Shown: positions 18,793 through 26,571 of the stretch, in pieces
Position numbering within the stretch: the stretch's first letter is position 1
How the letters are laid out: each line of letters begins with the position of its first letter
Source of the DNA: Janthinobacterium sp. CG3
GTDB taxonomy: Bacteria; Pseudomonadota; Gammaproteobacteria; Burkholderiales; Burkholderiaceae_D
Direction: 5' to 3'
Length of the DNA: 64,000 nt
Assembly: GCF_000344615.1 (NCBI RefSeq)
Contig: NZ_KB467824.1
Location: forward strand, 3,290,326 to 3,354,325
Notes under the pieces: model-generated
What the model saw: the letters and a program-made list of their open reading frames with translations, nothing else
Told to the model about the DNA's origin: nothing
Database searches by the model: none
Program-made: the position numbers and the translations under genes

Positions 18793-19210
18793 CAACTCCA
18801 GCTCGGCGAGGAGCGTGTCCAGGTCGATCATCTTGCCGCCGTTCTGGAAGGTGTAGTGTCCGTTGAGCAGAATGTGCCGCCGGGCTGCCGGCGGTATCTG
18901 GGTGGTCAGCGCCACGGCCTTGGCGTTGCCGTCCGTTTCATACTTCGCCAGCAATCTCGACATAATGGCCGAGTTGTAATAAATGATCGCACTGCCGATC
19001 AGTCTGGCGCACTGGTTGCTGATCTCCATTTCGATGTCGGTGCGACCAGTCAATTCCTTCCTCCGACCTGCGCGATGGTCGAGCGTAACTGGTGGTAAGA
19101 CTCGATGCGGTTCTGCGAGCGATGCGCGTGTCGTTCCAATTGCGGATTGCGCAGGTAGCGCAACGTGTCGATGCTGCGCACCAGCTTGTCGAACTCGAAG
19201 ACCGCACGCC
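18793..19210 (-). pseudogene. Tn3-family transposase (TnpA), C-terminal remnant
   Basis: The minus strand encodes the last part of a Tn3 transposase. Frame one gives FEFDKLVRSIDTLRYLRN and RSQNRIESYHQLRSTIAQVG, then hits a TGA. A second frame continues ELTGRTDIEMEISNQCARLI, SAIIYYNSAIMSRLL and NGHYTFQNGGKMIDLDTLLA. A one-base change near 19058-19062 explains the switch. The 5' three quarters of the gene, with most catalytic residues, is absent; the fragment ends abruptly at about 19210, where the first copy of the 165-bp repeat begins. The reading frame runs into the terminal repeat without its own stop. Confidence 0.85.
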
Positions 19211-19212
19211 GT

Positions 19213-19377
19213 TGTCATGATCCCCAGCCCGACACAGGTATGTGTGCGCCGTCGAGGCCGTGGATACGCGCATGGCCGACACGCGCGCCTGGATGCTGTG
19301 AAATGGCGCGCATGATCAGCCTGGAAACGATCGGAAAATGCGATGTGATTGCTGGCGCTTCATAGGTGAAATGTTAA
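19213..19377. repeat. 165-bp direct repeat, copy 1
   Basis: Runs from GTCATGATCCCCAGCCCGAC to GGTGAAATGTTAA and recurs at 20897-21061 with only a few differences (including one inserted base near 19242). The plus strand of copy 2 begins MIPSPTQVWCAVEAVD, which resembles the start of IS66 TnpB, so the repeat may be a shared 5' part of two IS66 copies. In this copy the inserted base breaks that frame. Confidence 0.85.
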
Positions 19378-19379
19378 CG

Positions 19380-19686
19380 GCGCGCGACAATGTGCCGCTG
19401 CCGCGCTCGAACCAGTCCGAGCGCTGGCCGATCGGCTAAGCCACTTCCAGCGCCAGCGCGGGTGCCGTATGCCGATGAAGCGCCGGTCGCGCAACTCGAT
19501 CCCGGCAAGGGAAAGACCGAGAAAGCCTACCTGTGGGCCTACCGCAGCGGCAAGCTGGAGGATGGGCCGCCCATTGTCGCGTTCGACTACCAGCCGGGGC
19601 GCGGCGGCCAGTTCGCGCGCGACTATCTGCAAGACTGGCAAGGGCGCCTCATGGTCGACGATTTCAGTGGCTATAAGGCGCCGTGA
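19380..19686 (+). pseudogene. IS66 transposase (TnpC), middle fragment
   Basis: The plus strand gives ADEAPVAQLDPGKGKTEKAY, LWAYRSGKLEDGPPIVAFDY and WQGRLMVDDFSGYKAP, the catalytic-core region of IS66 transposases, including the DE of the first motif. Just upstream, ALADRLSHFQRQRG is in another frame, so there is a frameshift near 19465. Both ends of the gene are missing and a stop follows at 19684. Confidence 0.85.
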
Positions 19687-19713
19687 TGTCGACTATATCA
19701 ACGATCAGTTCGG

Positions 19714-19803
19714 TCACACCGGTGTGGGTGCGTTGAAGGCCTGGGCCGTCAGTAGGCCAGATTGGCCATATAGCAGGGCCGTGGCGGGTTTGGCATGAGG
19801 CAT
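19714..19803 (-). pseudogene. 29-codon ORF with good ribosome site, probably a truncated gene start
   Basis: ATG at 19803 is preceded by AAGGAAA 8 nt upstream and encodes MPHAKPATALLYGQSGLLTA and nine more residues before a TGA. It ends near the IS66 fragment. A second frame continues with a sensible stretch (TGVTELIVDIVDI), so the gene may have been cut and frameshifted. I do not recognise the family. It lies 350 bp downstream of the aidA-like gene on the same strand. Confidence 0.35.
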
Positions 19804-20151
19804 AATTACCGTTTCCTTATTTGGTTGAGAGTTGTTTAGCGAAAAAGAATAGCATCATCGATATGATGCAATCGTCCGTTTCGAGCATGTTAATACACTA
19901 ATTACCAGCAAGTAAAGGGCACTAGCCAAGTGTACGGCGAGGGTGCCTGGTTCCATTTGCAATGGCCAGAATGGGTCGATGGACTAAACCGCTCGCGCGG
20001 ACCAACGGCCCAATCGCAAGTACGATCGGGCCGTCAAAACAACAGCGAAGCGGTATGACACCCGCGTCATTAATAAACTACCTTAACTGAACGGCATTAC
20101 CAGACGTTGGGGCTGGTTTCGCCTTATCGCAGCTAAGGTCAAGGCAGCGCT

Positions 20152-20556
20152 TTAGCGTAGATTCAGCGCATTATTGGCGGTAAGGAATGGATCAAACGAC
20201 TGTTGCACATTGCCCTCCAACAGCAGCTCCAGGCTGTACTGAATTTCCGAGCCGGCACTGTTGACACGCCCACCCCACACCGTACCTGCATACTGTGGAT
20301 ATTGACCCGGGTTGATCATGTTTGGAATGGCGGCGCCAGAGAAACCGAGGATGGCGACGTTTTCGCTCGGATCGATGGACACCACATTCCAGATGACGGT
20401 ATCACCATTGGTGCAGGTGGTTAGCAGCTCGTTTCCACCTTCGTTACCGTTTCCTGAATATCCGGTGGTATCCACCATAAAGACGTATTGACTCAAGTTT
20501 CCGGTGGAAATTGCCATACCGACGTTCACCGCTACCAGCACATTAATTGTAGTCAT
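20152..20556 (-). CDS. AidA/PixA-family (inclusion body family) protein
   Basis: A 134-aa protein matching in pattern the AidA/PixA family: INVLVAVNVGMAISTGNLSQ, YVFMVDTTGYSGNGNEGGNE and the closing QQSFDPFLTAN. Relatives include quorum-sensing-regulated AidA of Ralstonia and Burkholderia and the crystalline inclusion protein PixA of Xenorhabdus; the biochemical role is unknown. It has no signal peptide. Base composition is much lower in GC than the rest of the window, pointing to transfer with the surrounding element. The ATG at 20556 has a GAAAG site upstream. It is a passenger inside the dead Tn3 element and appears intact. Confidence 0.8.
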   Translation of the reverse strand: MTTINVLVAVNVGMAISTGNLSQYVFMVDTTGYSGNGNEGGNELLTTCTNGDTVIWNVVSIDPSENVAILGFSGAAIPNMINPGQYPQYAGTVWGGRVNSAGSEIQYSLELLLEGNVQQSFDPFLTANNALNLR

Positions 20557-20718
20557 GATTTACTTTCATTACGTGAAGTTTTAAGAAAAACCAGAGGTTT
20601 TAACACTGCAAGTGCAATACCTTTTTCAGCGAAGATCGGTTATGCCTCAGATGAAAGAAAGGGAGGGTGAGTTCTCATGCACTCGCTTGTAGTTATATAG
20701 AGTTAATTCCATTGATGT

Positions 20719-20751
20719 AAGTAACATTCAGGTAACATGCAGGTAACGTGC
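20719..20751. repeat. Three 11-bp iteron-like units
   Basis: AGTAACATTC, AGGTAACATGC and AGGTAACGTGC follow one another directly, about 165 bp upstream of the aidA-like start. They could be a regulator-binding array or chance. Confidence 0.4.
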
Positions 20752-20896
20752 GTGGCTCCATGCTGCCCGCAATGCTTCCGGCGTCGAGGCGGCGTCTGCG
20801 TCCCGCGCGGACTTGGTGTTGCGCGGCCCCCAAGGTTGGTCGCTGTCAATGACCGGCGAGGTGTCGGCGGCATGGTTGGGGCACTTGCTTGGGGCC

Positions 20897-21061
20897 TTGT
20901 CATGATCCCCAGCCCGACACAGGTATGGTGCGCCGTCGAGGCCGTGGATACGCGCATGGCCGACACGCGCGCGTGGGTGCTGTGAAATGGCGCGCATGAT
21001 CAGCCTGGAAACGATCGGAAAATGCGATGTGATTACTGGCTGCTTCATAGGTGAAATGTTA
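20897..21061. repeat. 165-bp direct repeat, copy 2
   Basis: Nearly identical to 19213-19377. Here the plus strand is open as MIPSPTQVWCAVEAVDTRMA then stops, consistent with a broken IS66 tnpB start. It is followed 37 bp later by the start of an IS66 tnpC fragment. Confidence 0.85.
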
Positions 21062-21486
21062 AAAATCAGGGACCGAATTAAGCGACGACCTGGCCCGATT
21101 GAGCACCCGTCCGACACCGCCGAAGTGGATTGCGGAGGTGGCCGACCGCCTGCTCAGGGAGGCGAAAAAAAAGGCCCGCCTGAACGCCGAACTGCACACC
21201 GCGAACGTCACAATCCAGGCGTTGACGCTCGCACTGGCGCACCACCGGCCAAGCGCTTCGGCGCCAAGGCCGAGGCGCTCTCGTCCGAACAGCGCGACCT
21301 GTTCCAGGAAACGTGGGAAGCGGATCTGGCCGAGCTGGAAGCCCGGGTCGACGCGCCAAGGAAGAAACGCGCTCGCGCCGGCCGCCAGCCACTGCCCGGC
21401 CACATCGAACGCGTGGCGCGCCTGCACGAGTCGGACTCATGCACCTGCGGCCGGTGCGGTGGCGATCTGGTCAAGATCGGCGAGTT
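21062..21486 (+). pseudogene. IS66 transposase (TnpC), N-terminal fragment with zinc-ribbon
   Basis: One frame gives ELHTANVTIQALTLALAHH, then after a one-base loss near 21247 another frame continues RFGAKAEALSSEQRDLFQET, WEADLAELEARVD and the zinc-ribbon SCTCGRCGGDLVKIGE. This is the start of an IS66 TnpC, complementary to the middle fragment at 19380-19686. It ends abruptly at about 21486 against an oxidoreductase pseudogene. Confidence 0.85.
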
Positions 21487-21795
21487 GCACTGCCACGCTG
21501 CCCGGCGCGCCGGCGCCACCGCGGATCAACACGCGCAGACCGCGCTCCAGTTGGGCTGTTTCGATCAAAGCCCTCCAGGCCGCCACTCCCGGTATGGGCA
21601 AAGCCGCCGCCGTGGCGAACGACACAGTGCGGGGCTTCAGCGCAACTTGCGCGGCATCGACCGCCACGTAGTCTGCATAGGTGCCACCACGGGCTAATTC
21701 TGCGTAGAAATACTTCGTCACCGTAAGAAAAGGCCGTCACCGCGCTGCCGACTTCAGTTACGACACCGGCTTGAACGATGAATGGGGACGCGACT
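21487..21795 (-). pseudogene. Zinc-type alcohol dehydrogenase/quinone oxidoreductase (MDR) fragment
   Basis: On the minus strand AGVVTEVGSAVTAFSYGDEV and, in a shifted frame, FYAELARGGTYADYVAVDAA, SFATAAALPIPGVAAWRAL and VLIRGGAGAPGSVAVQLA match medium-chain NADP-dependent quinone oxidoreductases. A one-base insertion in a T-run near 21715 shifts the frame. The catalytic N-terminal start and all of the C-terminal half are missing; the break at about 21487 is the IS66 junction. Confidence 0.8.
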
Positions 21796-21906
21796 GCTAG
21801 CCCGCAGCAAGCTGCGGCACAACTGCAGCCCTTGCGCGGACAAGCAACACTAGCAAATTTCATCTGGTGGTAGCTTCGCTCCCACCAAGCCAACAACTGG
21901 CATTCG

Positions 21907-21944
21907 CTTTGGCCGGAATAATCTGGGGTTCCGGCTTAGCCCCC
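21907..21944 (-). repeat. Right terminal inverted repeat of the Tn3-type element
   Basis: On the minus strand it starts GGGGGCTAAGCCGGAACCCC and continues with an AGATTATTCCGG stretch, mirroring the left end. The following + strand bases TAAGC complete the target duplication. Confidence 0.75.
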
Positions 21945-21949
21945 TAAGC
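21945..21949. repeat. Right target site duplication TAAGC
   Basis: Perfect copy of the 5 bp that precede the left terminal repeat. Joining the flanks would restore aroG...TAAGC followed by CGGCGCGACGG. Confidence 0.8.
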
Positions 21950-22136
21950 CGGCGCGACGGCGCAACCGGACGCCAGTTCGACGCTCCAATGGCAAAGCGG
22001 CAAGAAATGCACTGACGGGGTGCGGCGCGCGCCAAAAGGCGGGGCCGGCTTGGTGCGTGGGCGGCTGCGATCCAGGGGCGAGGGGCTGGGCCTGCCCGCC
22101 TTGGCGCCGAGGGTCCGCCGCCGCGCGGCTTTCCTT

Positions 22137-22142
22137 TACAAT
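22137..22142 (+). promoter_or_regulatory. -10 box candidate for tsaD
   Basis: TACAAT lies 30 bp before the tsaD ATG, outside the transposon, so the tsaD promoter was probably not disturbed by the insertion. The -35 is not clear. Confidence 0.4.
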
Positions 22143-22171
22143 GTCGGCTTTAATGCATTTGTTAGCTCCCC

Positions 22172-23212
22172 ATGATTGTTCTCGGCGTCGAATCCTCCTG
22201 TGACGAAACCGGCCTGGCGTTGTACGACACCCGGCGCGGCCTGTTGTCGCACGCCCTTTATTCGCAAGTGGCGATGCACGAGCAGTACGGCGGCGTGGTG
22301 CCGGAGCTGGCCTCGCGCGACCATATCCGCCGCGCCATCCCGCTGCTGCAGGAGACGCTGGCCAAGGCCGGCGTGGCGCTGGCCGACATCGACGCGATCG
22401 CCTACACCCAGGGCCCCGGCCTGGCCGGCGCGCTGCTGGTCGGCTCGTCGGTGGCCTGCAGCCTGGGCCTGGCGATCGACAAGCCGGTGCTCGGCATCCA
22501 CCATCTGGAGGGCCACCTGCTGTCGCCGCTGCTGGCGTCCGAGCCGCCGGCCTTCCCCTTCATCGCGCTGCTGGTGTCGGGCGGCCACACGCAACTGATG
22601 CGCGTCGACGGCGTCGGCCAGTACACGCTGCTGGGCGAGACGCTCGACGACGCCGCCGGCGAGGCCTTCGACAAGTCGGCCAAGCTGCTGGGGCTGGGCT
22701 ACCCGGGCGGGCCGGCGATTTCGCGCCTGGCCGAATTCGGCGACCCGAGCGCCTACAAACTGCCGCGGCCGATGCTCCATTCGAAGGATTTGAACTTCAG
22801 CTTTTCCGGCCTGAAAACGGCGGTGCTGACGGTGGTCAAGAACCACGAGGAAAAAGTCGTCGCCAACATCTGCGAGCAGGACAAGGCCGACATCGCGCGC
22901 GGCTTCGTCGACGCCATCGTCGACGTGCTGACGGCCAAGTGCGTCAGCGCGCTCAAGCACACCGGCCTGAAGCGCCTGGTGATCGCCGGCGGCGTCGGCG
23001 CCAACACCCAGCTGCGCGCGGCGCTGAACGCGGCGGCGGCCAAGAAGCACTTCAAGGTCTACTACCCCGAGCTGGAGTTCTGCACCGACAACGGCGCGAT
23101 GATCGCCTTCGCCGGCGCGATGCGCCTGCAAATCAACCCGCAGGCGGCCAAGCGCGATTACGCGTTCAACGTGCGCCCGCGCTGGCCGCTCGACGAAATC
23201 AAAGAGGTTTGA
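22172..23212 (+). CDS. tsaD: tRNA N6-adenosine threonylcarbamoyltransferase
   Basis: Transfers threonylcarbamoyl to A37 of ANN-reading tRNAs (t6A), together with TsaB and TsaE. The 346-aa protein begins [20 protein letters not shown], the ASKHA nucleotide-binding start, followed by HHLEGH near residue 110 with the metal-binding His pair, [10 protein letters not shown] near 133, [10 protein letters not shown] near 210 and [12 protein letters not shown] near 308 with the metal-ligand Asp. Length is normal for the family. It is a single gene, convergent with nrtD; only 27 bp separate their stops. Confidence 0.97.
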   Translation: MIVLGVESSCDETGLALYDTRRGLLSHALYSQVAMHEQYGGVVPELASRDHIRRAIPLLQETLAKAGVALADIDAIAYTQGPGLAGALLVGSSVACSLGLAIDKPVLGIHHLEGHLLSPLLASEPPAFPFIALLVSGGHTQLMRVDGVGQYTLLGETLDDAAGEAFDKSAKLLGLGYPGGPAISRLAEFGDPSAYKLPRPMLHSKDLNFSFSGLKTAVLTVVKNHEEKVVANICEQDKADIARGFVDAIVDVLTAKCVSALKHTGLKRLVIAGGVGANTQLRAALNAAAAKKHFKVYYPELEFCTDNGAMIAFAGAMRLQINPQAAKRDYAFNVRPRWPLDEIKEV

Positions 23213-23239
23213 CGCCCGCCGGGCGCCGCCAAAACCCGG

Positions 23240-24052
23240 CTACGCCGCCTCTTTCACCGGGCGCGCCTGGCGCCGGTACAGGAAGTCGAGCACGCTGGTG
23301 CGGTAGCTCGCATACAGCGGGTCTTGCGCCAGCGCCAGCCGTTCGCGCGGACGCGCCAGCCGCACCTGCAGGATTTCGCCAATGGTCGCCGCCGGCCCGT
23401 TGGTCATCATGACGATGCGGTCCGACAGCAGCACCGCCTCGTCGACGTCGTGCGTCACCATCACCACGGTCGACCCGGTGGCGCCGACAATGCGCAGCAG
23501 CTCGTCCTGCAGGTGGGCGCGGGTGAGCGCGTCGAGCGCGCCGAAGGGCTCGTCCATCAGCAGCACCTTCGGCTCCATCGACAGGGCGCGGGCGATGCCG
23601 ACGCGTTGCTTCATGCCGCCGGAAATCTCGTGCGGCCGCTTGTGCGCCGACGCCGTCAGGCCGACCATCGCCAGCGCGCCCATCACGCGCTCCTTCAATT
23701 GCCCGCCGCTCTCCCTGGCGCCGAACACCCGCTCCACGCCCAGGTGGACGTTTTCGTAGCAGGTCAGCCACGGCAGCAGCGAGTGGTTCTGGAACACCAC
23801 GGCGCGCTCCGGCGACGGCCCGGCGATTTCCCGCCCGCCGCAGATCAAGGCGCCGGCGCTGGCCGTGCTCAGGCCGGCGATCAGGTTCAGCAGCGTCGAC
23901 TTGCCGCAGCCGGAGTGGCCGATCAGGGTGATGAACTCGCCCTTCTCGACCGTCAGGCTGACGTCGTCGAGCGCGACGAACGGCCCCTTCTTGGTCGGGA
24001 ACACCATGTCGGCGTGTTGGATGTCGATGAATTTGTACGCGCCCATGTTCAT
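23240..24052 (-). CDS. nrtD: Nitrate ABC transporter, ATP-binding protein
   Basis: Powers nitrate (or a related anion) import. The 270-aa subunit has Walker A GHSGCGKST near residue 45, Q-loop VVFQNHSLLPWL near 89, signature ISGGMKQRVGIARA near 145, Walker B VLLMDEPF near 165 and the H-loop MVTHDVDEA near 198. VFQNHSLLPWLT is typical of the NrtD/SsuB group. The start ATG at 24052 is 2 nt after the permease stop; an upstream in-frame start at 24190 would run into nrtB and is rejected. There is no NrtC-type fused solute domain. Confidence 0.93.
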   Translation of the reverse strand: MNMGAYKFIDIQHADMVFPTKKGPFVALDDVSLTVEKGEFITLIGHSGCGKSTLLNLIAGLSTASAGALICGGREIAGPSPERAVVFQNHSLLPWLTCYENVHLGVERVFGARESGGQLKERVMGALAMVGLTASAHKRPHEISGGMKQRVGIARALSMEPKVLLMDEPFGALDALTRAHLQDELLRIVGATGSTVVMVTHDVDEAVLLSDRIVMMTNGPAATIGEILQVRLARPRERLALAQDPLYASYRTSVLDFLYRRQARPVKEAA

Positions 24053-24054
24053 GC

Positions 24055-24966
24055 TTAGCCCCCGACTTCTTCGTAGGTGAATGATTTCGCCAATGCCACC
24101 AGCGCCAGTTCCAGCAGCAGCCCGACCACGCCGATGACGACGATGGCGATGATAATGTGCGGCACGTTCAGGTTGTTCCACTCGTCCCAAACCCAGAAGC
24201 CGATGCCGACGCCGCCGGTCAGCATTTCAGCGGCGACGATTACCAGCCAGGCGGTGCCGATGGCCAGGCGCACGCCGGTCAACATATACGGCAGCACGGC
24301 CGGGAACAGGATCTTGGTGATGATCTTCCACTCCGACAGGTTCAGCACGCGCGCCACGTTCATGTAGTCCTGCGGCACGCGCTGCACGCCGACGGCGGTG
24401 TTGATGACCATCGGCCAGATCGAGCAGATGAAGATCGACCAGATCGCGGCTGGGTCGGCGGCCTTGAATACCAGCAGGCCGATCGGCAGCCAGGCCAGCG
24501 GCGAGACCGGCTTCAGCAGCGCGACGATGGGGTTGAACATGCCGGCCAGGAACTTGAAGCGGCCGATCATGAAGCCCAGCGGAATACCGACCACGGCCGC
24601 CATGCCGAAGCCGAGCGCGACCCGCTGGAGCGAGGCCAGGATGTTCCAGCCGATGCCCCGGTCGTTCGGCCCCTTGCTGTAGAAGGGGTCGGAGAACAGC
24701 TTGACGGCTTCCAGCGCGGTCACCCACGGCGTCGGGAAATTGCTGTTTTTGGCGGCGATGATTTGCCACACCAGCACCAGCATCGCCAGCCCCAGCAGCG
24801 GCGGCAGGTAACGCAACACGACGGGGCGCAGGCGCGACTTGCCGGTGCCCAGCGTGTAGCCGCGCGCCGCCAGCCGTTCGCTGCGCGGCGGCTTGCCGGC
24901 GCCCTTCAAAGCCGGGTCGGCCAGCGGCAAGGTTCCCTTGTTGATGTTTTCCATGACTGCACTCAT
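24055..24966 (-). CDS. nrtB: Nitrate ABC transporter, permease protein
   Basis: A 303-aa inner-membrane subunit with about six transmembrane helices starting near residue 50. The cytoplasmic EAA-loop that docks NrtD is at about residues 205-225 (DYMNVARVLNLSEWKIITKI). TGGVGIGFWVWDEWNNLNVP near 250 is characteristic of the NrtB family. It is the middle gene of nrtABD, 15 bp after nrtA and 2 nt before nrtD. Confidence 0.93.
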   Translation of the reverse strand: MSAVMENINKGTLPLADPALKGAGKPPRSERLAARGYTLGTGKSRLRPVVLRYLPPLLGLAMLVLVWQIIAAKNSNFPTPWVTALEAVKLFSDPFYSKGPNDRGIGWNILASLQRVALGFGMAAVVGIPLGFMIGRFKFLAGMFNPIVALLKPVSPLAWLPIGLLVFKAADPAAIWSIFICSIWPMVINTAVGVQRVPQDYMNVARVLNLSEWKIITKILFPAVLPYMLTGVRLAIGTAWLVIVAAEMLTGGVGIGFWVWDEWNNLNVPHIIIAIVVIGVVGLLLELALVALAKSFTYEEVGG

Positions 24967-24981
24967 CGCATCCTCCGTGGT

Positions 24982-26223
24982 TTAAGCTTTGATCTTGAAC
25001 GACGCGGCGTAGGCCTGGGGATTCTTGCCGTCCCAGGTGGTGCCGTCGATCATCTTCACGCTGCGCATGGCCGACTTCGGCACGCTGACCTGGGCCATCG
25101 CGGCGGCGTCCTTGTAGACGTCGATCTGGTTGATCGCCGTGGCCACCGCCAGGTAGTCCGGCTCGGCCTTGAGCAAGCCCCAGCGCTTCTGCTGGGTCAG
25201 AAACCACATGCCGTCCGACAGGTAGGGGAAGTTGACGCTGCCGTCGTTGAAAAATTTCATGTAGTTCGGGTCGTCCCAGGTCTTGCCCATGCCGTTCTGG
25301 TAGCGGCCCAGGATGCGCTGGTTGATGACGTCGACCGAGGTGTTGACGTAGGACTTGTCGGCGATGGTTTGCGCCATCTTGTTCTTGTTCGACAGCGAGG
25401 CGTCGATCCAGCGGCCGGCCTCGAGCACGGCGGCGGTCAGCGCGCGCGCCGTGTTCGGGTATTTCTTGACCCACTCGGCGGTGCTGCCCAGCACCTTTTC
25501 CGGATGGTCGCGCCAAATCTCCTGGGTGGTGGCGGCGGTGACGCCGACGCCGTCGACGATGGCGCGGTGGTTCCACGGCTCGCCGACGCAAAAACCGTCC
25601 ATGTTGCCGATGCGCATATTGGCCACCATCTGCGGCGGCGGCACCGTGATCACCTTGGCGTCCTTCATCGGGTCGATGCCGTAGCTGGCCAGCCAGTAGT
25701 ACAACCACATCGCGTGGGTGCCGGTCGGGAAGGTCTGGGCGAAGGTGTAGTCGCGCTTGTCGGTGCGCATTAGCTTGGCCAGCGAGGCGCCGTCGACGCC
25801 GCCCTTGTCGGCCACCTTTTTCGACAGCGTGATGGCCTGCCCGTTGTGGTTCAGGTTCATCAGCACGGCCATGTCCTTCTTCGGCCCGCCGGCGCCCAGG
25901 TGCACGCCGTACAGCAGGCCGTACAGCACGTGCGCCGCGTCCAGCTCGCCATTGACCAGCTTGTCGCGCACGCCCGGCCACGAGGCCTCCTTGCTCAGCA
26001 CGATCTTGATGCCGTACTTCTTGTCGAAGCCCAGCACCGACGCCATCACCACGGAGGCGCAGTCGGTCAGCGGGATGAAGCCGACCTTGACCTCCTCCTT
26101 TTCCGGCTTGTCGGAGCCGGCGGCCCAGGCGCCGCCGCCCGGCAACGCGGCCAGCGCGGTGGCGCCGGCGCCGGCCACCAGCAACTTGCGGCGGCTCGGA
26201 TTGAAGGGGGTTTCGATTGTCAT
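24982..26223 (-). CDS. nrtA: Nitrate ABC transporter, substrate-binding protein
   Basis: Periplasmic solute-binding protein of the NrtA/CmpA family, 413 aa. The start MTIETPFNPSRRKLLVAGAG carries a Tat-type twin-arginine signal (SRRKLLV) and an AWA cleavage site near residue 33. The mature part starts KVGFIPLTDCASVVMAS, typical for nitrate/bicarbonate binders, and includes NGQAITLSKKVADKGG. The ATG at 26223 has a GAGG site; the longer ORF to 26295 is not supported. First gene of the operon, about 82 bp downstream of the predicted sigma-54 start. No nitrate reductase genes are in the window. Confidence 0.92.
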   Translation of the reverse strand: MTIETPFNPSRRKLLVAGAGATALAALPGGGAWAAGSDKPEKEEVKVGFIPLTDCASVVMASVLGFDKKYGIKIVLSKEASWPGVRDKLVNGELDAAHVLYGLLYGVHLGAGGPKKDMAVLMNLNHNGQAITLSKKVADKGGVDGASLAKLMRTDKRDYTFAQTFPTGTHAMWLYYWLASYGIDPMKDAKVITVPPPQMVANMRIGNMDGFCVGEPWNHRAIVDGVGVTAATTQEIWRDHPEKVLGSTAEWVKKYPNTARALTAAVLEAGRWIDASLSNKNKMAQTIADKSYVNTSVDVINQRILGRYQNGMGKTWDDPNYMKFFNDGSVNFPYLSDGMWFLTQQKRWGLLKAEPDYLAVATAINQIDVYKDAAAMAQVSVPKSAMRSVKMIDGTTWDGKNPQAYAASFKIKA

Positions 26224-26315
26224 TGTGGCCTCGTAGAGTGCATGGAATTGCGGAGACAAGGCCGGCGGGCTGCTGCGTCCGGCTTGCCGTTTCATCTAGC
26301 TACTCAACAGGTAAC

Positions 26316-26331
26316 AGCAATTGGTGTGCCA
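26316..26331 (-). promoter_or_regulatory. Sigma-54 (RpoN) promoter of nrtABD
   Basis: On the minus strand TGGCAC-N5-TTGCT matches the -24/-12 consensus at every conserved position with correct spacing. Transcription should start near 26305, giving a leader of about 80 nt before nrtA. RpoN promoters need an enhancer protein; NtrC is the likely one for nitrate uptake. A clear NtrC site was not identified upstream. Confidence 0.8.
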
Positions 26332-26571
26332 GCTCGACAAGGACGGCGGCGCACGGTTGGCGAACGGTTTTAGCGCGCTTTTCAGCCCTGTGAGTGTTTT
26401 TCCAGCACCGATATTGTGCGCCGCACCAACAGCACGCACCGCTGCGACGCGCGGCCCGGGATCAAGCGCGGGCGATAAATAAGTCGACGCGCGCGCCGTT
26501 TCGCCCTATCTTTGTAGCAGCCAACGCCGGCCGGACCGCCGCGAGCGTCGGCGCCACCGGGAATTGATCAC

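Larger units (their letters stand above)
18755..21944. mobile_element. Defective Tn3-family transposon with nested IS66 debris
   Basis: A 3.19-kb element bounded by related terminal inverted repeats, both starting GGGG and sharing CTAAGCCGCAACCCCAGA (one mismatch) at 18761-18778 and, inverted, at about 21922-21939. It is flanked by a perfect 5-bp direct repeat TAAGC (18750-18754 and 21945-21949), the duplication length typical of Tn3-family transposition. Inside are a frameshifted 3' piece of a Tn3 transposase, pieces of IS66 transposase, a 165-bp direct repeat, an AidA/PixA-family gene and an oxidoreductase pseudogene. No resolvase is seen. It cannot move by itself. Confidence 0.85.

Noticed and set aside
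20719-20751. CRISPR array
   Set aside because: Units are 11 bp, contiguous and only three; there are no spacers and no cas genes.
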